From NCBI GenBank assembly GCA_019321725.1, contig CM033109.1, positions 21,545,993 through 21,609,992 on the forward strand: 64,000 nucleotides of DNA, in the 5' to 3' direction. The notes under the pieces were generated by a model, which worked only from the letters and a program-made list of their open reading frames with translations, made no database searches and was not told where the DNA came from. Below, piece after piece: positions 36,691-48,600 of this stretch. The DNA is from Paulownia fortunei (Eukaryota; Streptophyta; Magnoliopsida; Lamiales; Paulowniaceae). The position numbers were made by a program, and so were the translations under genes. The stretch's first letter is position 1; each line of letters starts with the position of its first letter.

Positions 36691-38161
36691 CAATAATTAA
36701 TATACACATTTTATTTAAAATTAATTAGAAAGATTTGATTTTATTATTTTGTATTAATTGGATGAAAGAACTAATTTACTTGAGGGATTGATTACGGGGA
36801 TTATAACACATCAATTAGATAATATTAAAATAAATTCGAGACGAGAAATTAAGGTATTTAAAAATTGAGTGAAGTATAAATTTTAAAATTTAATTGTTAC
36901 TTAATTAAATTTAAGATTTAAGATCCCTTATGAGATTTAATATAGAAACCTATTGGTTAAAAATGAATTTGATACGCTATACTTTTACAAGCTGTCTTAT
37001 ATCTAAGGTTAAGAAGGAGAATCTTATTAACCTTCAATAGGATATCAAAAATGAAAGATAAGTGAAAATTCATTTGCAACTACAATGCATGGGCATATTA
37101 TTTATTGTCTTATTTATATTAAATATGATCCTTGTATCTTGATGAGTATTATAAATATTTTATAGTGCATACGTTGTTTGGATGATGGGATATGGATTCG
37201 TTGTGTCATTGAACATGCCACTTATCACTATTTACACGTGCATACATAACACGTGCTCACAGTTGAAGTTTTGCATGCATAACATTATTTTTAGAAAGAA
37301 AATATTTTGGTTGACCACTACTAGTGTACTGAGGCCTGTGTAGCTTATTTATATGATATTTTAGGGCGCCGCGAGTATTACTTCTCGAAAGATCATAGGG
37401 GTGGACAGATGGTGTGCCTCTGGTGGTCACGAGATGGTGGACCACTTGACTGTGCCATTATCGACGCCGCTGGTGGGAAGACTTCTGGAGGATTACAGGG
37501 GAAGACAGGAGGTGGATCTCTAGTGATCCCAGGAGATAACCCCCAAACTATGTCGATCTGTTTATGGTCATATGATTTTTAATATTGTTGAGAGCTCTAT
37601 CACGTACATAGAAGGTGGGTCAAGGGCCCAGTAATGAAAAATAATTTTGAATGAACTATTTTATGCATAAATTTGCATTCTTGTCATGATCTCATATAAA
37701 TACATTGCATTTATGTTAGATTATCCCTTCAGTATGCATGATTTTTATTTATTGAGCATTAACTCACGTAGTTCATGCATTGTAGATGAATTTGATGATA
37801 CTTGAAGTCATGGACTTACTAAGCGAGCGATTGGACCTCTTACAGGTTCTGATGATCAGTGTACATGGATGATGACATTTTGGACTGGTTGTTAGCTTAT
37901 TTGATTTTAGAGTTTACTATATTAAATTTTGGGGTTTGTACTGTGTGTTACTTTTAAAAAACATTTGTACATGGGTATGTAAATATTATCGTTGTTATGG
38001 GTCATCTACAGGTATATATATTAGTTTGTGAGTGAAAAAATAGTTTATTATTTATTAATATGTTACATGGAGAAAAATAAAATCATGCATGCATACAAAT
38101 TCTATCATGTCAAATTATAATATATATATATATATAGTTGTATAGTAATTGGGATGTTACA
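33708..38161 (+). mobile_element. Candidate solo LTR (Ty3/Gypsy, Tekay/Del-like) expanded by internal duplication
   Basis: The segment begins TGTAATACCCGAG and ends TTGGGATGTTACA, the TGTAA..CCC / GGG..TTACA terminal pattern I associate with long Tekay/Del-type LTRs. Flanking bases are ATAAC (33703-33707) and ATAGC (38162-38166), a 4-of-5 match to a target-site duplication. No gag or pol frames are present between the ends. Subtracting the extra S, R and R copies leaves about 2.4 kb, a normal size for such LTRs. The duplicated segment S also includes about 300 bp upstream of the proposed LTR start, so the duplication would postdate the insertion. Confidence 0.45.
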
Positions 38162-38624
38162 ATAGCCCTGCGGCTATTTAATTTACAACTAACTAATTAA
38201 AAGTTCTCAGTTTCAAGTGAATTGATACTCTGAAATAGAGCGAGAAAAATTGAATTTGATTAATTCACTAAAAACTTTGAATTTAAATAAGAATATTATT
38301 GAATCATCAGAACTATTTCGATACTTGATCTCATAAATATATATAAAATTATGCAAAAAGTTGTATTCGATGAAAGTCGTACTGACCAATCAATGGTATT
38401 GATTTTTCAAAAGCATCAACCCTCATTTATACCTCACCAAAAGTCTTATTGTTGTGAATAACTTATCAAACCCCTCTTATTTCCAAAAAAAAAAAAAGAT
38501 AAGGATATTGAGGAATAATGTAATAATTCCTTCGTATTTATAGAGATAGGGGACATAATTATCAAATATAAGATTAAAAATCAAATTAATATTAAAGATT
38601 TAAAATTGGGTTCAATTGTGAGGA

Positions 38625-39500
38625 TCAGTCCATAGTAATAAATTTGAGAATTATTTATTTGTTACCTCATAAAACTTATAATTTGAGTATTATTTGGGAT
38701 AAAATAAAAAGGCATAATAAAATTTTGTGTACATAACAAAATTCGTCATTAAAATTCATGATTAATTCAAGAATATATCGATATAAATTTATAATTTTTT
38801 ACAAAAATAATGCATTTATGTTATTCAGTAAACTTATACATATATATTGATTTTATATATTGATGGACATATTTCAAATCAGACCACAAATATATTCAAC
38901 ATCAACCCAATAATACATTTAGATTCGAGAGGCCCAAGTCACGTAAGAAGCTCACACAGCCCATAGACATCAGATATTAACACAAGAAGGCATAAAAGTC
39001 TACGAGGTACAAATCACATTAAAGGCTCATGCGGCCCATATCCTACTTAAACAGATATAAATACCTCATCTCTACCATTTATAAGGGATGCGATTCATTT
39101 ACTTAATTACAACTTTAAGTTCAATTTGTTCTCTCGCACACTTGCTAATTTAAGTATCGGATGAATTTTTCAAGAACATTCCTAAGGACCCCAATGGTCT
39201 ATTCGTGTTAAAGACATGGAACAAAATGCTCGTCGAAGCTTATTCCCTGGAGGAAGCTCAACCATTGGAGAGAAGTCCACCTCAACATGAAAAATATACA
39301 TCCTACTTTGGGTAAGGAATATTTACCCACATCACATATATATTGAAAAAATAAAAAAACAACTTAGTACATTATATTCTTATTAAGATATGAATAAAAT
39401 TAAACAATAAATCACTATATTAATTTAAAATTCGAAAGATTTTGTCACTGTATTATTTATTAAAGATACATATAGAATTCCAACATCCTACAGAAATATA
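38625..39500. repeat. Dispersed AT-rich repeat, copy 2, interrupted by an LTR
   Basis: The parts 38625-38860 and 39337-39500 together align with 3700-4140. The break falls exactly at the ends of the 476-bp LTR. Confidence 0.5.
38861..39336 (+). mobile_element. Solo LTR, 476 bp, with TATAT target-site duplication
   Basis: It starts TGATGGACATATTT and ends TTTACCCACATCACA, flanked by TATAT on both sides (38856-38860 and 39337-39341). It shares landmarks with the LTR at 62177-62530: TGATG..CATA at the start, aggccCAAG/aggctCAAG, agatataaatacc (promoter TATA), atttataagg, aaggacccc, tctattcgtg and the ACATCA(A)CA end. No internal domain remains, which fits recombination between two LTRs. Confidence 0.75.
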
Positions 39501-42500
39501 GTATTTTATTTAAGTTATTTTTGAAAATTCAAAAAAAAATTATTACTATGAATGAGTCCACCTACTAAGCAAGAGCCCCTTTATAATATAGTTTGAGCCA
39601 ATAAAAAAAATCATGAGCTGAATTTAACTTTACAATCATCAAGCTTGATAATATTTAAATTTGAGTAAGTTTAAACTCGACTCATAAGGCCAAATGCATT
39701 CATTCATACATAATCTTATTTAAAAGATTTTATAAATTTTTACATCTTTTAAATATTTTTGAAACTTATAAGATATTAGATTTTATTTTAAAAATAAGTT
39801 GTTGAAATGTTTGGATAAAATTAGATCATGAAAATTTTAAAATGTTAGTAATGATAATTTTATAAATAAAAATATTAAAAATTAAAAAATATTAAAATTA
39901 AATCTTATTTTGAAAATAAGTTATGATCTCTTTACTATTTTAAAAATAATATAAAATTATAACATCTTATTTTATTTTGAGAATTTACAAAAAAAATTAA
40001 ATTTTTTATTAAATCTTATAAAAAAATATTATAAAATCATGAATATTATATTTTAAAGAGTTTATAAATTTATAGTAATTACGGTTAATATAATTTACAA
40101 AGTTGGAAAATTTAAACTTAGTCTGGAACCACACGTGTATAGTATAACTGGGCCAGCCACTTCAAGTGTAGTTGCCACTGCCATTTTTGAGTTGTTAGTA
40201 TATTTATTTTTATCTAATTAGGTTGCCAATTGTGCCATTGCTATTTTTTGAGTTGTTAAAGATAATTATTGCTTTTGGCAATTTTTTGCAAAGATGTAAC
40301 GAATTCATTTGCAGTTTCGTATGGGTAAAAGCCTCTGACAATTACAGTACTGAGATGGGGAAAAACTGGTAAGAATCAAGATTTTGAATTTTTGTCGGAT
40401 ATCATAATATTTATGTCATTAGATTGCGTTTGGATTAGGGATTGTTTAGTTAAATCCAATCGAAATCAAATAAAAATTTCAATTACTCAGTTATAATTAA
40501 TTTTTTTTAGTTGTTCGGTTCAGTTTTTCCATTAACCAAATTTTTATTTGAGAAATAAAAAATAAATAATAGAATTTAAAATATATTTTTATTTATTATT
40601 TTTAGTTTGGATGAGAAAAAAATATAAAAATAAATAACAAGTAAAAAATATTATATAAAAATTATATAAATAAATATATAAAATTATAATTCAATTTTCA
40701 ATTCGATTAAATTAACCAAAATCAAAAACCAAAATTGAAATAAAAAATTTAAAAATTAAAAATTAAAAAACCAAAAATCGAACTAAAATTTTCAATTCAA
40801 ATTCGTTTCAGTTGAACCAATTAACTCCCTAGTTTGGATAGGTTCAATATCAATGAATTTGAAAAAATACTTTGAGGGTTGGAAGGAGCACTATATAGGG
40901 AAAACCCCATCTTCCAATTTTGCCCTTCTTAAATGATATTAAAGACCAAACAAGTCGGATCCGGAATAGACGGTGTCGGTCTCTCTGCCAAACTTGTTCC
41001 AATATGAGAAGACGCATGTGTGCGTATAATAAACTATAAATAGTTCACAATCAAATTTTTATAAGGTAATTGATATTTTTAATTTATTTTAAAGGACATT
41101 ATCGACCTCTGATTTACTTAAATATCGAAAGATTTTAACTAAGAATGATCTCCATTAGCCTAACGCATATTCATTTTGTAGATCTATATGAACTCGATTC
41201 TCACCTTGAATCGCTTTATTTTAGGCTTGAGCCGAAAAATAATAGATAAAGCATATAACGAAGAATTCTTTGAAAGTGCCGTAACTAGCCGAAATTGGTT
41301 GATTAGTTACTATGAATTGCAGCGAGTTCAACAGATCAATTTTATAGTTTTTGCCATATATTGCATATTATAGATGTATTATCCTATTGAAATAAATAAT
41401 GAAAATAATTGAGTGGATGATTTGGAACTTAGGATATAAGTTTTACTAGTCCAGGAAATTATGTTTAGTTGAACATCATAGTGGAATTGGGATTGCATAG
41501 GGCAGGCCAAAATTGGGCTTATTTTGGTTTAATTAAAATTTCATTTGATTTGTACATATGTTGTTAATTTCTCCCACAGTCTTTCATACTTTTAACTCAT
41601 GTAAAATAAATATGTTGTAAATGTGGAATTATAAAAATCCCTTCAAAATTTGACCTCAACTTTGCTTTAAATATAATTTACCTTCCATAACAACTCTATT
41701 TTTTGCATTTGCACCTAAAATATTAGTTTAGTATGTTGAAGTCAATTTCTATTTTATCTTTAAATTTAACATGAACAATTAAGGCATATAAAAATGGTAG
41801 GACAATGATCATAAAACTAAGAAAAATATTTCATAATCTTAAAAAAATAATTAGAAAGTTTATAAATTAAATGAGCAAATATTTGGTGTCCTATCATTAT
41901 TTCAGGATCGAAAAGTGTTTCTCTTGCAGTTGAAGAGATTGAAATGGTGATTTTAACTTGAAATTTTAAAACTTGCACAAAGAAGTTTAAGATAGATTTA
42001 CAACAACCTGTATGTATATATCATATACAGTAATAAAAATATTTAATTCAGTCGAGTTTAATTGCAGCTGAGCTTTACAAAATTTAAGGTAAGCTAACTA
42101 ATTATACATGATTTTGGATAATCACGAAGGAATTACAGCATATTACGTTTACTCTGACTAGCAAGTGAAGCCAGATAAGAACAACTGAACTTATATTTAT
42201 ACATTTATTTTGGTTTTTAGGTACTATTCTTAAAGCATTCGAGAAACAAAAACAGATTCCTTTTTTCTTTTCTTTAATTTATAATCTTGCATTAGAGACT
42301 CTTATAAGAGTTTGTCCCATTAAACTTATTTTAAATAATTTATAAGCTTACACATCTTACAAAATATTTTTAAATTTTTTAAGAGGAAAAAAATTATTTT
42401 ACAAAGGGTAAATTATATTTTTCTAAATTTACAAAATATCCCTTTATTTTAAAAACTAGTAAAAAAAACTACTTATGTTATTACAAATTCAGCTCACATT

Positions 42501-42890
42501 CTACCGCTGTCAAATAACCTTGACTCCAATAATTTTTTTTATTAAAGTACCCATTGAACATATGTTTTCATAAATTTCAAATCTCAATCGTTGAATTTGA
42601 TATAAAAATGTGACAACCATATATCATATGATATCCTATCATCAACCATTAGATCTCTTTTGAATCCAAATCAATGGTCCATTTGGTCATAAAATCTTAT
42701 TTAGAAAGAAAAAATCTCATCCATTAAATTTCATTTGGAATCTGAATCAGAGGCTTGTATTTTCGTTAATTTTTTTGAAAAAGTAAAAAAAAAAAATCTA
42801 TTGAATCTCATTTATAATCAAAATCAAGTACCTAACATAATTTGATTCATTTTTTTCAAAACTACAAAATTCTTCATTAAAAAAATGGTC
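39500..42890. other. AT-rich intergenic region
   Basis: No supportable gene. Around 40420-40840 there are complementary AT-rich words (gttcggttcagtttttccattaacc and later attaaccaaaatcaaaaacc) that may form a diffuse inverted repeat. The frame at 41188-41373 shows no recognisable domain. Confidence 0.5.
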
Positions 42891-43780
42891 GAAGAGAGGT
42901 GCATAGTGGTGTACCTATTGCGAGGTGGGGTTTGTGGATGTGGGATAAAATTTGACATTTGGGGGTGCCGATTGTGGAATGGGATGGTAGGCAGTGTGGT
43001 GCTGGAGTGATTAGGACTGGCAAGTGTGGGGGAATTAGGTTTTGGTGGGTTTGGAGGTTAAGGTGCACGATGGCGAATTTCCAATTGGCTTAGGGAGTTG
43101 GCGTGGGGATAAAGGTGGTGGGATGAGATTTGACATTTAGGGGTGGCGGGAATTGTGGGATGGGATAGTAGACGATGATGGGTGGCGCTGTAGTGATTAG
43201 GGCTGACAAGTGTGGGGAAATTGGATTTTGGTGAGTTTGGGGATTGGGTGCATGATAGCGAGGTTCTAGTGAGCTTAGGGATTGGTGGGATGTGATAGTA
43301 GGCGGTGATGGGTGATGCTAGAGTGATTAGGGTTGGCAAGTGTAGGAGAATTGGGTTTTGGTAGGTTTGGGGGTTGGGGTGCACGATGATGAGGTTATAG
43401 TAGGCTTAGGGAGTTAGGGTATAGGGTGGCAAGGTTCTAGTGGGCTTGGGGAGTTGGGGTACAAGGTAGCAAAATGGTGTGTTAGGAGTGGTTTGAGATT
43501 GGGGATGGCGAGTGGTTGGCTTAAGGTGTGGAGTTGGGGTGGGTGGTAAGGGTGCTGACGACATTGGTGGGTGTTGGATGCTGGATGGTGGGAAAGAAGG
43601 GTTTGTGGGATAAATAGGTGTTGGGTAATGGGGAGGGTGGCTTGGGATGGGATAGGTGTCGGGTGGTAGGGAAAAGGGGTTTATGGGGTGGGTGGGTGAT
43701 GGGGGAAGGAGCTTGTGTAGTGGGCTAGGTGATTATGGGTGGGGAGAGGGGGAATATGCTAATGGTGGGGATGTGGAGGT
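42890..43780 (+). repeat. G-rich decayed minisatellite (strongly strand-asymmetric)
   Basis: About 890 bases in which C is rare on the plus strand. A unit containing agtgattagg(g)..ggcaagtgtgg, gaatt(g/a)g(g)ttttgg.gggtttgg and ggggtgcacgat recurs at about 43007, 43194 and 43325, with shorter unit variants to 43780 (tgggcttggggagttggggt and similar). Minus-strand open frames here (42877-43068, 43058-43384) are low-complexity products of the repeat, not genes. Confidence 0.8.
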
Positions 43781-44978
43781 GGCGGGGAAGAGGAAAAAAA
43801 TATAGAGAAAAAATAATAGGTCTGAATTTGACCCAAATCCAATATATATGATCTAGATATGCTAGATTCAACCTAATTTAACTCAAAATAATACATAATT
43901 TTGTTTCTAAAAAATAAACTTGTTGTTTTACTCAAACAAGAGGGCTAAAATGGTCTTTTAAAGTTTATAATTCAAATTACAAACTATCAAACTTTCATTT
44001 TGTGCATGTGAGTTTCACACTTCGTTAACTCTTATCGGAATGAGATTTTTGTGCAGGATTTTAAGAAATACAAAGTATTTTTTAGTTATTTTTATATAGG
44101 TGAATTGTTTGCAATTTAGATATAACCAAATGATGTTTTAGGGATGACAACAATGTGGGTTTGTGATGAATTTGATCAAACTCTAGATCCACCTCTCCAA
44201 AAAAATTATACTTAAGATTCATCCCGCCTCGTCTCGTTTGAGGATTCACCCCAACTCCAAAATTTGGTAAGTCCAACTTGTATGGACCAGTCATAATTTG
44301 TTGTAATTTTGATCTTGTATTCACTTTTGTTACGGACTAACAAAAATTTGCAGCATAAATAGAACAATCAATTCACAAAAATATTGTAGCAGACACAAAA
44401 TAATATCGTTAGCTCATGTATACAAGATAACCTTAATTTATTTAATAAAAGAACATGTGAAGTTTAATTAATCAATAAAAGACAACATAAAATATATATT
44501 ACTCCGATGGAAATCATAAATAAAAATAATCAAATACTTTCATAAAATTTAAAATAGAAACATAAAAATAAAAATAAAAAGAACAAAACAAACCGACAAA
44601 GGAAAATAGAGAGTGAGATGACCAAAGTGCTAATTAATAATTAAAAAATATATTTTATATCTAAAAAATAATTATATGGGGTGGGTTCACTAAACCCCGG
44701 CGTCCCAAATCTAATTAAAAAATTAAAATTCCTTATCCACTCAAAAACTCATTTAGTTCAATTTGAAATCGTCCCAAACAGAATGAATTCATAATAAGTT
44801 CATATTTAAATTCTCCCTATTGTCATCTTTAGGAAGTTTATAAATTTTACTCTTCCAAAAATAAACTCTCAAAGAGTTTAGATATCATAAGATTATATAT
44901 TCTATAAAATATTTACAATGCCAATTTTGTAATTCACAATGTTAAACCAATTGAATTTATTTATATTTTAAAAATAAT
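43781..44978. other. AT-rich intergenic region
   Basis: I see no gene or clear element. The frame at 44082-44324 has no recognisable domain. Confidence 0.5.
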
Positions 44979-45400
44979 TTAGGAAGTGATTGTTTGGCAT
45001 CTTATTTTAAAAAAAATAAATCTTTAAAAAAATGAGATAAAGTAATTTTAGAAAAAGAATAATAATTTTTGAAGATGTGTTTGATCTAAAAATATATATA
45101 AGTGTACTGATTACCTTTTTTAGAAAAATGAGTTTTTTTTTTTAAAATATATTTGAACTTAGATATATTTTTTGATAAAAGTACGTAAATGAAAAATAAA
45201 AGTGTAATGACTATAATTGATATAATAAGAATTTTTTAAAAAAAATATTTAAATATAAATATATTTTTTGAGAGTGGAAAAATGTGTCCTTGAAAATTTT
45301 ATGGGAAAAACCATAAACAAACACACACGTTTATGGGAAAAAAGATGTCATGAGAAATTGAGAATGATTTATTTAATATCATTTCATAAGCAATCACTAA
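44979..45400. mobile_element. Candidate MITE (imperfect terminal inverted repeats)
   Basis: The left end TTAGGAAGTGATTGTTTGGC matches the reverse complement of the right end, which reads (t)cTTAGTGATTGCTTATG, and similarity continues into ATCTTATTTTAA/ATgATATTAA and AATAAATC. Length is about 420 bp with no coding capacity. No target-site duplication was found. Confidence 0.4.
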
Positions 45401-45636
45401 GATTCTAATGTTTCAATCTTTGAGTTTAAATTTAGAAATAAATGGGCTAAAATATGCATAAACAAACGTGAAGCACCAAAAATGCTTTTAGCCCAGCGAT
45501 ACATATACTATACATACAAAACAAAACCAATGCTCACAACCCTCCGAACCACATTGCGGCATTCTGCCTACTCACAAGTTCACAAACTGCCCTTCACTCT
45601 GTTTGTCGATCAATCAATCAAATCGCAGAGGAAAAC

Positions 45637-48600
45637 ATGAGCGGAGCGGGGAAGAAGGTAGCTGATGTTGCATTCAAGGCCGGGAAGAATATCGATTGGG
45701 AAGGAATGGCGAAGCTGCTGGTCTCCGAAGAGGCTCGCAGGGAGTTCGCCACCCTCCGCCGTGCCTTCGACGAGGTCAACACCCAGCTCCAGACCAAGTT
45801 CAGCCAGGTCCATTATCTTATCATATTTCTCTTTTTCCTCAGTGTATGTTTGTGTTTACGATTCAGTTAAGTAGCGATTAACTTTTGTATGTGTCTGTGT
45901 TTTGAGCTACTGTTTTTTTTTTTTTTAATAGTGGTTGTGGAGTAGATCTGTTGATTTTATCTGTTATTTTTACTGGGTGTCGCTTGATGTTTGCGGTGGT
46001 TTGATTTTGATTTTGATTTTGATTTTGATTTTTATCGTTTTCCCCCCGTTTTAGGTGGTTTGATTTTTCGTTTCTTCTGTTTGGGTGGTTTGAGTTCCGT
46101 TGAGTGGCTGAGTTTGTTTACTAGTCTTGGTTAGCTTATTTTGATTTATTAGTTGGAATGACAACGAGTTTTGTGGTGCTGTTGAAGTTTCTGGCAATTC
46201 TTCACTTTCTACGTTCCCTTTGTTCATTTTCTTAATCTAATTCCTTTCCTGATGCCAAATATTAAAGAGGATTGGGCTGGGTTTGGTGGCTTAGAATAGG
46301 GCCTCAGTCCGTTCCCAGTTCAGATTGCAAGACGCAATCTCCTTGTAACCCATGTATCTTTACATCAAATTCGGACATAATCAGTTCTAGTTCCTAGATG
46401 AGGTCTCATGTCAATGCTACCAAATGCGACATTGCTTTTTTGATTGCTAAATCTCAGTGCCAAATGGAGGCTGTGATATCCATGATTTGGAATTTTAGAT
46501 ATTGATTGAGATTGAAATCAAACATTGTGTTTCAATAATTTGAATTGTAATAAGACAAATTCAACTATACTACACTATTACATTAACAACTTGTTTTTCT
46601 CCGTTGCTGGTATAGTGATTGGACCCAACAAAGTCACTGCATGTGCTTCTTTCTTGATATTTTTCTTTCATAAGATGATATTTTCCCTCTTCCTTTTGAT
46701 GTGGATTTACTAACTTAGCCGTCCAATTTGATGTGGCTTGGATGAAGGGGAAGTGGTAGCATGGGTGGCTCGGGAAGTAATCAATTAGAGCAATCTTATA
46801 ACACATGTCAAGAATTGTGAACTGCTGTTCTGTGTCTGCCTTTGAGAATGAAATGAGAATTTGTGTGGGATGGTTATATATTGGGCATTTATACATTTTG
46901 AGCTACGAGACAAGAACTGCATGTAACCAATGGTTTATCTATGCCTAATTGCAGAACTGAACATAAATGTTCTTCTTTTTTGACAGGAAAAATAAGCTTT
47001 ACTTTTCTCCTCTTTAGAGCCTATATATTGTGTATATACGTATGCCCATGGTACCTTGCTAGGCTTTGCCAGTTAAATTTGTCTGTTACAGAAATAACAT
47101 GCCTTTGTGACTAGTTATAGTCAAACAATCATCCATTGAATCTGCTATGTTTATTGCAATTCTTAGGCCCAATTGCGTACAGAATTGCTGAGTGTCATCC
47201 TTGTGATTTTAATCATTTTATTGAGTTCTTGAATTTAGCAAATTTTTGGGTGGCATTGCTGAGTGTCAATGGTCATCCATGTGATTTTAATCATTTTATT
47301 GAGTTGTTGAATTTAGCAAAATTTGGTTGACAATTCCTAGATTTTGTGGAATGTTGTTTTGGCACGATCATGTGACTGTATATATCCTACATTGCATAAA
47401 TACAATTCCTATATGTTATGTGAAAAGCACAGCAAAGGGTTCCCTTTGTCCTTACCAATAAAGTTAATGATGTGATTGTTCTTTAAATCTAGAATTGATC
47501 TAGTTTCCTAAATGCAATTCCTTTCTAGTAATTTTGCTTAATACTTAATGACTCCAGATTTTTTTTAAAATATGAGTCACCTGAAGGGAGAATATGCTTT
47601 GACATAGAATGTTTTCCTTTTTACTTGATATTCTTATTAAGTTCATATGCCATATATATGGATGAAACGCACAGTTTCCTTGATCTTTGAGTTCAAGATC
47701 TTGTTCACTGAAATGTAACTGCTTGGTTTTCACTCCATCTGATAAACAAAGAAAAGTGAGAGATTCTTCTCTTTGAAATACTAAGCAGTTATGAAGCAGT
47801 TACATTTCCCAAGTATTCTATTTTTTGATAAACTAAGACAAGTGAGAGATTCTTCTCTGATGAACAAGCGGTTGTCCTTCAATCCTATATCCTTGCGTAT
47901 TGTGTTTTCTGTTTTTGTTTTTTGTTTTCAATAGATTTGGTTATTTTTAATGTTGCATAATGAGGCCTAGAAGGCCAAAAACTAAATGAGACTAGTATGT
48001 TATGGCTCGTTTTGCAAAAATTTCTACTTAAACTTAGCTAAAGGTATTTTACCCTCTCCAATGTTTAACAAACCCTGATAATTCTCTTACTACTTGCCAC
48101 TATGTGTGCTGGTGCCTTCTTCTCTTTTTAAAAACAAATAACATAAATTCTTATTTAGTATATTATAGGATTTCTTATTATTCTTCCTTTATGAGTATGC
48201 AGGAACCAGAACCCGTAGACTGGGAGTATTACAGAAAAGGGATTGGCTCTCGCTTGGTTGATATATACAAGCAAGCATACGATGGTATGTGCTGTGTGTT
48301 GCTTGTGGCGTTTATTTCATATTGTTCTCTGCATTGAGTTTATTTTATTTTATTTTTTCAAGTAGTCATTTTAATCAAGCAACTTCCTGAGTTGGGTATA
48401 CACACCCCTGCTACAAGACTAAATTCTTGCAATTTGTCCCTTGCCTGAATGTTGGAGGCCATATTTCAAACCCTTCGATGGTGAACAAGTAGAAAAATGT
48501 AAAACGGTACTATAGACAATTCGATAATATTTGACTGCATCTCAAATTGTTACTTTTTGCTAATAAATCAAATGAGATTCAGGTTTTGAAGTATATTACT

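Noticed and set aside
42877..43384. Two Pro/His/Thr-rich minus-strand frames suggesting a repetitive protein
   Set aside because: They are opposite-strand products of the G-rich minisatellite; repeat units explain the open frames and no start, splice or domain signal supports a gene.
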